This document shows, in pieces, positions 1-6,511 of a DNA stretch of 6,696 nucleotides (its first letter is position 1; each line of letters starts with the position of its first letter). Under the pieces are notes generated by a model. It was not told the origin of the DNA. It worked only from the letters and a program-made list of their open reading frames with translations, and did no database searches. Source of the stretch: an uncultured Altererythrobacter sp. GTDB taxonomy: Bacteria > Pseudomonadota > Alphaproteobacteria > Sphingomonadales > Sphingomonadaceae. The position numbers were made by a program, and so were the translations under genes. The stretch covers positions 1-6,696 of the forward strand of contig CAMPIA010000069.1 in the NCBI GenBank assembly GCA_946886175.1, given 5' to 3'.

Positions 1-10
1 AGGGAACGGC

Positions 11-817
11 ATGAGCGGGTTGATGGCGGGCAAGCGCGGGCTGATCATGGGGCTCGCGAACGACAAGTCGCTGGCCTGGGGGATCGCGAAGAAGCTGCGC
101 GAGCACGGCGCCGAGCTCGCGTTCACTTATCAGGGCGAGGCGCTGGCCAAGCGGGTCAAGCCGCTCGCCGAGCAGCTCGGTAGCGATTTCACCTTCGAAT
201 GCGACGTTTCCGACATGGGCGCGCTCGACCGCGCCTTCGAAACACTCAGGAGCCGGTGGGAGACGATCGACTTCGTGGTCCACGCGATCGGCTTTTCCGA
301 CAAGAGCGAACTGCGCGGGAAATACGTCGACACCAGCCTCGACAATTTCCTGATGACGATGAACATCTCCGCCTACAGCCTGGTCGCGGTGACGAAGCGC
401 GCGGCGGAGATGATGCCCGAAGGCGGTTCGATCCTGACCCTGACTTACTACGGCGCGGAGAAGGTCATCCCGCACTACAACGTGATGGGCGTCGCCAAGG
501 CGGCGCTCGAGAGCAGCGTGAAGTATCTCGCCAACGATCTCGGGCCCGCGAACATCCGGGTCAACGCGATCAGCGCGGGGCCGATCAAGACGCTCGCGGC
601 GAGCGGGATCGGCGATTTCCGCTATATCCTCAAGTGGAACGAGCTCAATGCGCCGCTCCGCCGCAACGTGACGATCGAGGATGTCGGCGGATCGGGGCTC
701 TATTTCCTGTCCGACCTGTCCTCGGGCGTGACCGGCGAGACGCACCACGTCGATGCAGGCTATCACGTTGTGGGCATGAAGCAGGAAGACGCGCCCGACA
801 TCGCGCTCGACACCTGA
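11..817 (+). CDS. fabI: Enoyl-[acyl-carrier-protein] reductase (NADH), FabI
   Basis: Catalyses the last step of each fatty-acid elongation cycle in the cytoplasm, reducing trans-2-enoyl-ACP with NADH. The protein is 268 residues, close to the usual 260-270, with a short-chain dehydrogenase fold. Visible features are the N-terminal nucleotide-binding stretch GLANDKSLAWGIA (residues 14-26), CDVSD near 64-68, HAIGF at 91-95, and the FabI catalytic set Tyr146, Tyr156 and Lys163 within YYGAEKVIPHYNVMGVAK. NAISAGPIKTLAASGI (185-200) is a strong family signature. Gly94, Met159 and Phe203 match positions that in E. coli FabI influence triclosan binding, and all carry the sensitive-type residue. The ATG at 11 follows AGGGA at bases 1-5; an internal Met5 is a weaker alternative. 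The gene is convergent with the exopolysaccharide block and its promoter lies outside the window. Nothing looks broken or transferred. Certainty is high. Confidence 0.97.
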   Translation: MSGLMAGKRGLIMGLANDKSLAWGIAKKLREHGAELAFTYQGEALAKRVKPLAEQLGSDFTFECDVSDMGALDRAFETLRSRWETIDFVVHAIGFSDKSELRGKYVDTSLDNFLMTMNISAYSLVAVTKRAAEMMPEGGSILTLTYYGAEKVIPHYNVMGVAKAALESSVKYLANDLGPANIRVNAISAGPIKTLAASGIGDFRYILKWNELNAPLRRNVTIEDVGGSGLYFLSDLSSGVTGETHHVDAGYHVVGMKQEDAPDIALDT

Positions 818-843
818 AGCGTTCGCGAGGGTCCGGTCGAAAC

Positions 844-2055
844 CTAGGGCGTCGAGACGATCTCCAGCCGGTCGATCGTGCCCCGGATCGGCGGCTGTCC
901 GCTCCACGCGCGGGCGTGAATCTCGAGCGAGAGGAAGCCGCAGTCGGCGGGCGGAAGATCGATCGCGAAGGTGGTCGCGCCGTCGGTCAGGGGACGGTCG
1001 AACAGCCAGGTCCCGCTGCCCGGGCAGCGCAGGCGCAGCCGGACATCGCCGACCGCGCTGGCGGGCGAGATATTCTCGCTGACCCGGATCGCAAAGTCGC
1101 CTCCCGGATTGCGGATCAGCTTGCGCGCGACCGGGCCGCCCTGGCCCCCGCGCACGAACAGCTCGATCCGGTTTTCCTCCGGTTCGGGGTAGACGCGCAT
1201 GCCGCGTTCGCTCGCGAACTGCCAGTCGAACGGGGGCAGCTCCGCCTCCCAGTCGATCGGACCCGGGGAAAGCGTCTCGATGCGCTCGCCGGTGACCCGG
1301 CTGTACACGCGGTAGGCCAGGTCCAGCTCGCCCTGCCCGACGAGGCCGAGCACCAGTTGCCGATCGAATATGCGGTCCTCGAGCCGGCTGTTCAGGCGGA
1401 GCAGGCCGAGATTCCCGAGCAGCGCCGGCTGCCCCGCCGCTTCGCGCAGGAAGGTACGATGCCAGATCGAACTGCCATCGAGGAAGCGTGCGAACTCGGG
1501 CACCGCAGCCTCGTTGGCGAGCGCCTGCAAAAGCAACGGGAACAGCAGCTTGCGCTGCTCGGGATGAACCCGCAGCAGCGCGTCGAGCGTCTCGAGCGTG
1601 CCGCGATAGTCGTTCTGCGCGACGCGGTCCTCGAGCATCACGCCTTGCAGCAGCAGGTCGCGCCGGTTGAGCGCGGTGCCCGCGTCGAGGATGGCGCGGC
1701 GTTGCGGGCGATCCGCGGTCGCCAGCGCGGCGATCGCGATCGCGCGCGGGCTGAGCGGATCGTGCGCCAGCGCGCGCAGGGCCAGCGGCCAGGCTTGCTG
1801 CGCGGCTTCGCGCTGACCCATGCCGCCGGCGGCGGCCGCGGAGTGGGTGATCATCGCGAGCTGTTCGTAGGCCGCGCCGTTGGGGATCGGCAGGCCCGCC
1901 GCCAGCACCGGCTGCCGGCGGACGAGCGCGCCGCCGATCGTCTGCGCGAGCAGCGCCGCTGCAACCACCAGCGCCACGGCTACAGCGACGGCGGCACGGC
2001 CGGGCCGGAAGCGCTCGCCGGCCTTGGGCTGGCCGGCTTTAGGTCGACCGGGCAT
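844..2055 (-). CDS. Unrecognised bitopic periplasmic protein, last gene of the exopolysaccharide block
   Basis: I do not recognise a named family. From the ATG at 2055 the protein has 403 residues. A basic N-terminus (about 1-20) precedes one hydrophobic Ala/Val-rich segment at 21-42, predicting an inner-membrane anchor with the rest in the periplasm. Residues about 60-260 look all-helical, rich in Ala, Leu and Arg and TPR-like in texture, without clear consensus repeats. Residues about 275-403 are richer in beta-prone stretches and aromatics (PPFDWQF at 274-280, Trp350, Trp384) and contain only two cysteines, Cys344 and Cys372, which could pair. This part could be a carbohydrate-binding sandwich, but that is inference. 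The gene overlaps the kinase gene by 17 bases, implying coupled translation and a role with the export complex. A start at 2094 would add 13 residues (MATAMATVTA plus KRT) read mostly from the kinase's Tyr-Gly repeat in another frame, so I prefer 2055; both have weak ribosome sites. Confidence 0.82.
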   Translation of the reverse strand: MPGRPKAGQPKAGERFRPGRAAVAVAVALVVAAALLAQTIGGALVRRQPVLAAGLPIPNGAAYEQLAMITHSAAAAGGMGQREAAQQAWPLALRALAHDPLSPRAIAIAALATADRPQRRAILDAGTALNRRDLLLQGVMLEDRVAQNDYRGTLETLDALLRVHPEQRKLLFPLLLQALANEAAVPEFARFLDGSSIWHRTFLREAAGQPALLGNLGLLRLNSRLEDRIFDRQLVLGLVGQGELDLAYRVYSRVTGERIETLSPGPIDWEAELPPFDWQFASERGMRVYPEPEENRIELFVRGGQGGPVARKLIRNPGGDFAIRVSENISPASAVGDVRLRLRCPGSGTWLFDRPLTDGATTFAIDLPPADCGFLSLEIHARAWSGQPPIRGTIDRLEIVSTP

Positions 2056-4204
2056 CGTGCGCTTCGCCGTAACCGTAGCCATAGCCGTAGCCATAGCCGT
2101 ATCCGTAACTGGCGTTGCGATGGTCGAGCTTGGTGGCGATCGCGCCGAAGATGTGGGCGTTGGCGCTGCGCAGGCGCGCCAGAGCGTTCTCGATGCCGCG
2201 GAAGTTCACCCCGTTGCCTTCGATCACGAAGATCACGCCCTCGACCGCCTTCGACACTTCGAGCGCGTCGGCGAGGCCGAGCACCGGCGCGCCGTCGACC
2301 AGAACGTGATCGTAGATGCCGGTCGCTTCGCGCACGATCTCGCGCAGGCGCGGGCCGGCGAGCAGCTCGACCGGGTTCGGCGGGCGCCGTCCGGAAGGCA
2401 GCACGTCGAAACCCTGCTTGGGGATCGTGACCACCGATTCGCGCAAATCGCCGGGGCTGGTGAGCAGGCCGCTCAACCCGGCGCTCTCCCGGCTGTCGAC
2501 ATGGATGAAGTCGTCCAGCGCGGAGTGCCGGAGGTCGGCGTCGATCAGCAGCACTTTCTTGCCCAGCCCGGTGAAGCTGCGCGCGAGCGCCACCGCCGAA
2601 AGGCTCTTGCCCTCGTTGGGCCGGGTCGAAGTGAGCATGAACGACGACGGCGCACCGTCGGCGGTGAGGAAGGTGATGTTCGTGCGCGCGGCGATATAGG
2701 CCTCGCTGATCTCCGAACTGCGCTCCTCCAGATCGGCCATGATGTCGTCCGACTTGGTGCGCGGTATCAGGCCCAGCGGCGCGAGCCTGAGACGCCGGTC
2801 GAGATCGGCCGGATCGCGCAGCGTCTGATCCATCGCCTCGCGGATATAGACCAGCAGCATCGCGATCACGATGCCCGCGAGCAGGCCGAACAGCAGGTTG
2901 AGCACGAGGGACGGGGCGTAGGGCTCGGCGGGCACCTGCGCGAGATCGATCAACGTCATGTTGTTCTTGCCCGCGCCCGCCGCCTCGAGCTCCTTGTAGC
3001 GCTGGAGAAGCGCGTCGTAGAGCTGGCGGTTGGTGTCGACCTCGCGCTTGAGGATCCCGTACTGGATGCTTTCGTTCTGCTGGCCGAGATAGGAATCGCG
3101 CGACCGGTCGAGCTGGAGGCGAAGCTGATCTTCCTCCATCGAAGCCGCGCGGAAGGCCGCCTGCGCCGCGCTGGAACCGACGCTGTTCTCGCCCGACAGC
3201 GCCCTTTCGAGCGAGGCGATTTCGGCTTCCTTGGCCTTGATCTCCGGATATTCGGGCCCGAAGCGCGAGCTCAGTTCGGCAAGCTGCGCGCGGGCATCGG
3301 CGAGGCGCGAGCGCAAGCCGATCGCCGCCCCCTGAGCGGCGACATCCCGCGTGCCTGCGCGCAGCGCGGCTTCGGCGGCGATACGCTCGGCGGTGGCTTC
3401 GGCCAGCGCCTCGTTGAGCGCGGTCAGTTCGGCTCCGATCAGCGTCTGGCTGGCGGTCTCGGACGCCCCGTCCTCGCCGCCGCCCGCGCTGAGGATCACG
3501 ATCTGGTTCGCGTTGGCGTAGTCGATCAGTTCGCGCTCGGATATCGCCAGGCGCACGCGCAGTTCCTCGATCTGGTCCTCGAGGAACTGGCGCGCCTCGA
3601 TATTGGCGCCGAACTGCTTCTCGTAATTGGCCGCGAGGAACTGCCGCGCCCACAGGTTCGCGACGTTGGCGGACACCTCGGGATCGGGGCTCGAGAACCG
3701 GATGTCCACCAGGCTCGAATCGGTGACCGGCTCGATCGTGACGTTTTCCAGCAGCACCCGTTCGATCGCGCCCGGCGCCACGCCCGCGCCGTCGCCCATA
3801 CCGAACGCGCGCAGGAATGCCTGGTCGCGCGCCAGGTTGCCCTCGTCGGCGACGCGCTGCGCCAGCGAGCGGGATTCGAGCAGCTCGTACTGCGTGATGT
3901 AGTACTGGTTGTCGAGCGCGCCCCCCTGGAGCTCGATCGGCTCGGCCTCGGTAATGTTCTGGAGCGTGCGCGAGATCTCGATCCGCGCGGACGCGCGATA
4001 GAGCTCGGTCGAAAGCATCGTGACGAGGAAGCCGGCCAGCAGGCCGAGCGCCAGGATGCCCAGCAGCCAGTACCTGAGGTTGCGCGCCTGGAGCCAGTAG
4101 CGTTCGAGATCGCGGCGGAACGCGTCGGAGCTGGACTCGGAGCCGGTCGCGATATCGTTGGTCCGATCCCGGTAATCTGTGGTGTCGTTCATGTCGGGCC
4201 GCAT
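2039..4204 (-). CDS. Polysaccharide co-polymerase with fused BY-type tyrosine autokinase (Wzc/GumC-like)
   Basis: Inner-membrane protein that sets chain length and, through cycles of tyrosine autophosphorylation, controls polymerisation and export of an exopolysaccharide or capsule. At 721 residues it matches E. coli Wzc in size. Order of parts: cytoplasmic N-terminus; TM1 about 46-64; Wzz periplasmic domain; long coiled-coil-like helices about 200-405; the PxxPxxP motif at 425-431; TM2 about 433-453; cytoplasmic kinase. Kinase motifs are Walker A STRPNEGKS (526-534, Lys533), Walker A' VLLIDADLR (551-559) and Walker B HVLVD (633-637). The usual EX2RX2R motif reads EAYIAAR (501-507), with Ile504 where the first Arg is expected. 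The tail ends in seven Tyr-Gly pairs (Tyr700-Tyr712), the expected autophosphorylation cluster. The ATG at 4204 overlaps the stop of the export gene as TGATG; Met5 at 4192 is a possible alternative. No cognate phosphatase gene is in the window. Confidence 0.96.
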   Translation of the reverse strand: MRPDMNDTTDYRDRTNDIATGSESSSDAFRRDLERYWLQARNLRYWLLGILALGLLAGFLVTMLSTELYRASARIEISRTLQNITEAEPIELQGGALDNQYYITQYELLESRSLAQRVADEGNLARDQAFLRAFGMGDGAGVAPGAIERVLLENVTIEPVTDSSLVDIRFSSPDPEVSANVANLWARQFLAANYEKQFGANIEARQFLEDQIEELRVRLAISERELIDYANANQIVILSAGGGEDGASETASQTLIGAELTALNEALAEATAERIAAEAALRAGTRDVAAQGAAIGLRSRLADARAQLAELSSRFGPEYPEIKAKEAEIASLERALSGENSVGSSAAQAAFRAASMEEDQLRLQLDRSRDSYLGQQNESIQYGILKREVDTNRQLYDALLQRYKELEAAGAGKNNMTLIDLAQVPAEPYAPSLVLNLLFGLLAGIVIAMLLVYIREAMDQTLRDPADLDRRLRLAPLGLIPRTKSDDIMADLEERSSEISEAYIAARTNITFLTADGAPSSFMLTSTRPNEGKSLSAVALARSFTGLGKKVLLIDADLRHSALDDFIHVDSRESAGLSGLLTSPGDLRESVVTIPKQGFDVLPSGRRPPNPVELLAGPRLREIVREATGIYDHVLVDGAPVLGLADALEVSKAVEGVIFVIEGNGVNFRGIENALARLRSANAHIFGAIATKLDHRNASYGYGYGYGYGYGYGEAHDARST
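2066..2107 (-). repeat. Seven-copy hexanucleotide repeat encoding (Tyr-Gly)7
   Basis: On the minus strand the unit is TAYGGN, repeated seven times in frame over 42 bases near the 3' end of the kinase gene. Tyr codons alternate TAC and TAT so that a 12-base unit, TACGGCTATGGC, occurs twice in perfect tandem (bases 2078-2101). The repeat encodes the tyrosine cluster of the autokinase. Gain or loss of a unit by slippage would keep the frame and change the number of phosphorylatable tyrosines. The repeat also overlaps the possible upstream start region of the next gene. Confidence 0.95.
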
Positions 4205-4914
4205 CAGTTCCGGTTTCTGTCGAGCAGGATCAGGCTGGTCGATAGCAGAGGCACGAACTGCAGGACCGATTCAAGCGTCCTGCGGAACGGCGAATTGCCC
4301 ACCGTCACGATGTCGTTGGGATAGATCGCGGGATCGGGATAGTTGCCGCGCTGGATCGCCTCGATGTTGTAGACCCCGATGTAGCGCTGGCCGTCGACGG
4401 TACGGAGCACGAGCACGTCTTCGGACTCGGCGTATTCGGACAGGCCGCCGGCATTGTTGACCGCGCGGATCAGGCTGACCGAGGTCGCCGCGGGATAAGT
4501 GCCGGGCCGCTCGACTTCGCCGCCGACCGAGATGGTCGGCGCCGGTATCGCTTCCGGACGCACCGTGACTTGCGGATTGACCACATAGCGGCCGCGCAAT
4601 CCGTCGGCGATCAGGCGTGCCGCCGCGCTCGGGGTCTTGCCGCCGACGAACACGTCGCCGACCAGCGGATATTGCAGGTAGCCTTCCTCGTCGGTCAGGA
4701 AGGTGCCGCTCAGCATCTCCGATCCGACGACCGAAATCTGCAGCGTTTCCTGCGCGCCGATGGTGTAGACGCCCAGATCCTGCGGGACGGGCAATTGCGC
4801 CAGGTCGGCCACCTCGATGCCGGGCGCCGCGGCGACCGTACGATCGTGCGCACACCCCGCGAGCGAAGCCGAAACCACGATCGCCGCGAGCAATCTTCCT
4901 ATCAGGCTTGCCAT
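4204..4914 (-). CDS. Short Wza-type polysaccharide export lipoprotein (OPX family)
   Basis: Outer-membrane/periplasmic component of the polysaccharide export channel, expected to dock with the co-polymerase encoded just downstream. From the ATG at 4914 it has 236 residues. It begins with a lipoprotein signal: Arg7, hydrophobic residues 8-17, then lipobox LAGC with the lipidated Cys21. Residues about 48-118 fit the Poly_export domain (VYTIGAQETLQISV, YLQYPLVGDVFVGGKT, VVNPQVTV). Residues about 126-180 fit one SLBB domain (ISVGGEVERPGTYP followed by LIRAVNNAGGLSEYA), and YPNDIVTV at 199-206 closes the fold. The C-terminus is short, with a hydrophobic stretch LQFVPLLSTSLILL (218-231), and lacks the extra domains of the 379-residue E. 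coli Wza. The start is decided by the GAAGGA site and by the signal peptide. The open frame extends to a TTG at 4971 and an ATG at 4965, but that would bury the signal. Its stop overlaps the kinase start by one base. Confidence 0.93.
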   Translation of the reverse strand: MASLIGRLLAAIVVSASLAGCAHDRTVAAAPGIEVADLAQLPVPQDLGVYTIGAQETLQISVVGSEMLSGTFLTDEEGYLQYPLVGDVFVGGKTPSAAARLIADGLRGRYVVNPQVTVRPEAIPAPTISVGGEVERPGTYPAATSVSLIRAVNNAGGLSEYAESEDVLVLRTVDGQRYIGVYNIEAIQRGNYPDPAIYPNDIVTVGNSPFRRTLESVLQFVPLLSTSLILLDRNRN

Positions 4915-4918
4915 GCTA

Positions 4919-4924
4919 TCCTTC
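4919..4924 (-). promoter_or_regulatory. Ribosome binding site that fixes the export lipoprotein start
   Basis: GAAGGA on the minus strand lies four bases before the ATG at 4914. It is the strongest Shine-Dalgarno-like match in the operon and places the start directly before a lipoprotein signal peptide. This argues against the in-frame TTG at 4971 and ATG at 4965. Confidence 0.7.
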
Positions 4925-4942
4925 ACGTCCCGGAGGCACCCG

Positions 4943-4971
4943 GCCTTAACCGTCGGGTCGGGCATATGCAA
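4943..4971 (-). promoter_or_regulatory. Weak candidate promoter for the export/kinase/unknown genes
   Basis: In the 94-base gap between the polymerase and export genes, the minus strand has TTGCAT (4971-4966), a 17-base spacer, then TAAGGC (4948-4943). The first hexamer resembles a -35 box; the second is a poor -10 match. If used, the transcript would start near 4936 and leave a leader of about 22 bases containing the GAAGGA site. The rest of the gap is GC-rich and shows no convincing terminator. This is a guess from spacing and consensus only. Confidence 0.2.
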
Positions 4972-5008
4972 AGACCTTTTTCCCGGCCGCCGCCGCGCCG
5001 CGACCCGC

Positions 5009-6406
5009 TCAATATCCGTCGCCGGCGCGGCGCTGCTCGCGGCACATGGCGGCGATCAGAAGCACCGTCACCAGCTGGAACAGCGGCGCGCGCAGCGGGT
5101 AGTCGACCAGGCTGGCGCTGAACACGATCGCGGCCAGGCTGGCCCAGTGGACGCCGCGCACGAAACCGTGGCGGCCGCGGAAGATCGCGCGCATCGCGCC
5201 AGCGAACCACACCAGGAACACGACCGCGATCGCGACCGCGGGCAAACCGCCTTCGATCACCCACTGCGCCCAGTCGTTGTGCGCCTGGTTGACGTATTGC
5301 GGCATCATCAGCGCGGCAGGCTCGCTGATATGATAGACGTCCTCGAACGAGCCGAAGCCGCTGCCCACGAGGCCATACTTGCCCACCATACCGAGCAGGA
5401 TCGGCAAAAGATCGCGGCGCATGTTGTCGACCAGCCCCTGTTCCGCCAGCCGATCGAGCGCGGGGATGCTGTCGAACAGGAAGAACAGCGCGACCACCCC
5501 GGCGACCGCGACGGCGCCGAGCGCCAGCGCCAGCCGGCGGCCGAGCGCGGCGGGCATCTCGCGCGCATCCCCGTCCCGCCCACGGTCGCGCCGCACGTGC
5601 CGCGCCCAGAACAGCGCGGCGCCGGCCGCCAGCGCGATGCACAGGCACAGCAGCCCCGCGCGCGATCCCGAAAGCAGCGCGGCCAGCAGAACCAGCGCCC
5701 CCAGCGTGCCCAGCAGTATGTTGTGCCACGGGGGGCGGCGCCCGAAATCGGGCGCAGTCATGAGATAGGCCAGACTCACCAGCGTCATCGCCGAGAGGGC
5801 CGCGGCATGGTTGCGGTTGGCCAGGAAGCCGGTCGGCGAGCCGCGGTTGGCGATTTCGTAGAGATAGAGCGCGTCCGCGCCCGCGATCTGGAACAGGCCG
5901 ATCGTCGCGCTCGCCGCGCCGATCGCCACCACCGTGTAGAGCAGCGCGCGGCGACGGATCTGCAAGGTAGCGACCAGCGCGAGCGCGGTGAGCGGGACGA
6001 TCATGCCCGCGAGCGCGTTCAGCGTCCTGCTGGGGACCATCGACAGCGGCCGCCACACGTCCGCCGCTCCCCCCGCGGCGCCGAGTGCGGCGTCGAGCGC
6101 GGCGATCGGCCCGCGGCCGGGCAGCGACTGCCACACCGCGGGCGGCAGCGGCACGAGCTGGAGCGCGATCAATGCGGTCAGCGCGACGAGCAGGAGGAAT
6201 GGCGTGCGCAGATCGCGAAAATGCGGCCAGGCGAAAAGGTAGAGAACCGGGGCGAGGAACAGCGCCGCCATCGGGCGGAGCGCGACGATCTGGATCGCGT
6301 CCGGCCGCGAGCTTCCGCCCAGCAGCGCGACGCACGCCGCAAACAGGCCCAGAACGGTCCAGATGATCACCGGTCGGGGGCGGGCTCGTGCTTGGCTGTG
6401 AGTCAT
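5009..6406 (-). CDS. O-antigen ligase / Wzy-type polysaccharide polymerase family membrane protein
   Basis: Multi-pass inner-membrane protein, 465 residues from the ATG at 6406, with about a dozen hydrophobic segments. The Wzy_C/O-antigen ligase signatures are clear: GFLANRNHAA (193-202), LLSGSRAGLL (244-253), a large periplasmic loop (about 312-380) containing GLVGSGFGSFEDVY (345-358), then AHNDWAQWVIEGG (375-387) and DYPLRAP (435-441). Such proteins join undecaprenyl-linked saccharide units at the periplasmic face, either polymerising repeat units or transferring a glycan to an acceptor. Sequence alone does not separate the two activities, but the neighbouring export and co-polymerase genes favour polymerase. 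An ATG five codons upstream (6421) is nearly as good; neither start has a strong ribosome site. The open frame continues to a GTG at 6676, but that extension is Arg/Pro-rich, lies over ftsK and is not credible. The stop is 94 bases before the export lipoprotein start. Confidence 0.92.
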   Translation of the reverse strand: MTHSQARARPRPVIIWTVLGLFAACVALLGGSSRPDAIQIVALRPMAALFLAPVLYLFAWPHFRDLRTPFLLLVALTALIALQLVPLPPAVWQSLPGRGPIAALDAALGAAGGAADVWRPLSMVPSRTLNALAGMIVPLTALALVATLQIRRRALLYTVVAIGAASATIGLFQIAGADALYLYEIANRGSPTGFLANRNHAAALSAMTLVSLAYLMTAPDFGRRPPWHNILLGTLGALVLLAALLSGSRAGLLCLCIALAAGAALFWARHVRRDRGRDGDAREMPAALGRRLALALGAVAVAGVVALFFLFDSIPALDRLAEQGLVDNMRRDLLPILLGMVGKYGLVGSGFGSFEDVYHISEPAALMMPQYVNQAHNDWAQWVIEGGLPAVAIAVVFLVWFAGAMRAIFRGRHGFVRGVHWASLAAIVFSASLVDYPLRAPLFQLVTVLLIAAMCREQRRAGDGY

Positions 6407-6454
6407 CGGATCGCTTCGCATTGCCGAGGCCGGATTTCGGCTCGCGGCTCTCGC

Positions 6455-6475
6455 GGGGGCGGGGGGGGATGTCAA
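6455..6475 (-). promoter_or_regulatory. -35-like TTGACA followed by a C8-G-C5 tract upstream of the polymerase gene
   Basis: In the 89-base gap between ftsK and the polymerase gene, the minus strand carries TTGACA (6475-6470), a perfect -35 consensus. It is followed by T, eight C (6468-6461), G and five C (6459-6455). Counting 17 bases on gives GAGAGC, which is not a recognisable -10 box, so promoter activity is uncertain. The homopolymer would lie in the spacer if this is a promoter. The remaining bases up to 6407 show nothing else I can name. Confidence 0.3.
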
Positions 6476-6487
6476 GTCGGCCGTTCC

Positions 6488-6511
6488 CGGGAATCCTAAA
6501 GCGGATTCCCG
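6488..6511 (-). terminator. Perfect 9-bp hairpin spanning the ftsK stop codon, without a T-tract
   Basis: CGGGAATCC and GGATTCCCG form a perfect inverted repeat around a six-base loop (6497-6502). The ftsK TAG at 6498-6496 falls at the loop/stem junction. The minus-strand sequence after the stem is GGAACGG with no run of T, so it is not a classical intrinsic terminator. It may instead stabilise the ftsK mRNA end, act as a weak terminator, or simply be chance. Confidence 0.4.

Noticed and set aside
818..843. Possible bidirectional terminator between fabI and the unknown gene
   Set aside because: The 26-base gap contains only short palindromes and no stem followed by T-runs on either strand.
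199..2430. Very long + strand open frame (743 codons) across fabI and the unknown gene
   Set aside because: It crosses fabI in another frame and then runs antisense to two better-supported genes. Its product is a low-complexity Arg/Ala/Gly-rich string typical of frames without stops in GC-rich DNA.
1980..3653. Second minus-strand open frame inside the kinase gene
   Set aside because: Out-of-frame shadow rich in Arg, Ala and Pro; the kinase frame is intact throughout, so it is not evidence of a frameshift.
1880..4324. Long + strand open frame (814 codons) antisense to the autokinase gene
   Set aside because: It mirrors the codon pattern of the kinase gene; the product shows no domain motifs, whereas the minus strand has complete Walker motifs and a Tyr cluster.
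4962..4969. GCATATGC palindrome between the polymerase and export genes
   Set aside because: An eight-base palindrome is expected by chance at this scale and has no paired copy nearby to suggest an operator.
4915..4971. N-terminal extension of the export lipoprotein to TTG 4971 or ATG 4965
   Set aside because: It would put a polar stretch of 17-19 residues before an evident lipoprotein signal. GAAGGA just before 4914 supports the shorter form, although an AAAAGG run near 4976-4981 could serve the longer one.
4923..6335. Minus-strand open frame overlapping the polymerase in another frame
   Set aside because: Arg/Gly/Pro-rich product without hydrophobic segments; the polymerase frame holds all family motifs.
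4817..6499. Long + strand open frame (560 codons) antisense to the polymerase gene
   Set aside because: The product is His/Arg/Gln-rich without membrane segments or motifs; the opposite strand encodes a clear Wzy-type membrane protein.
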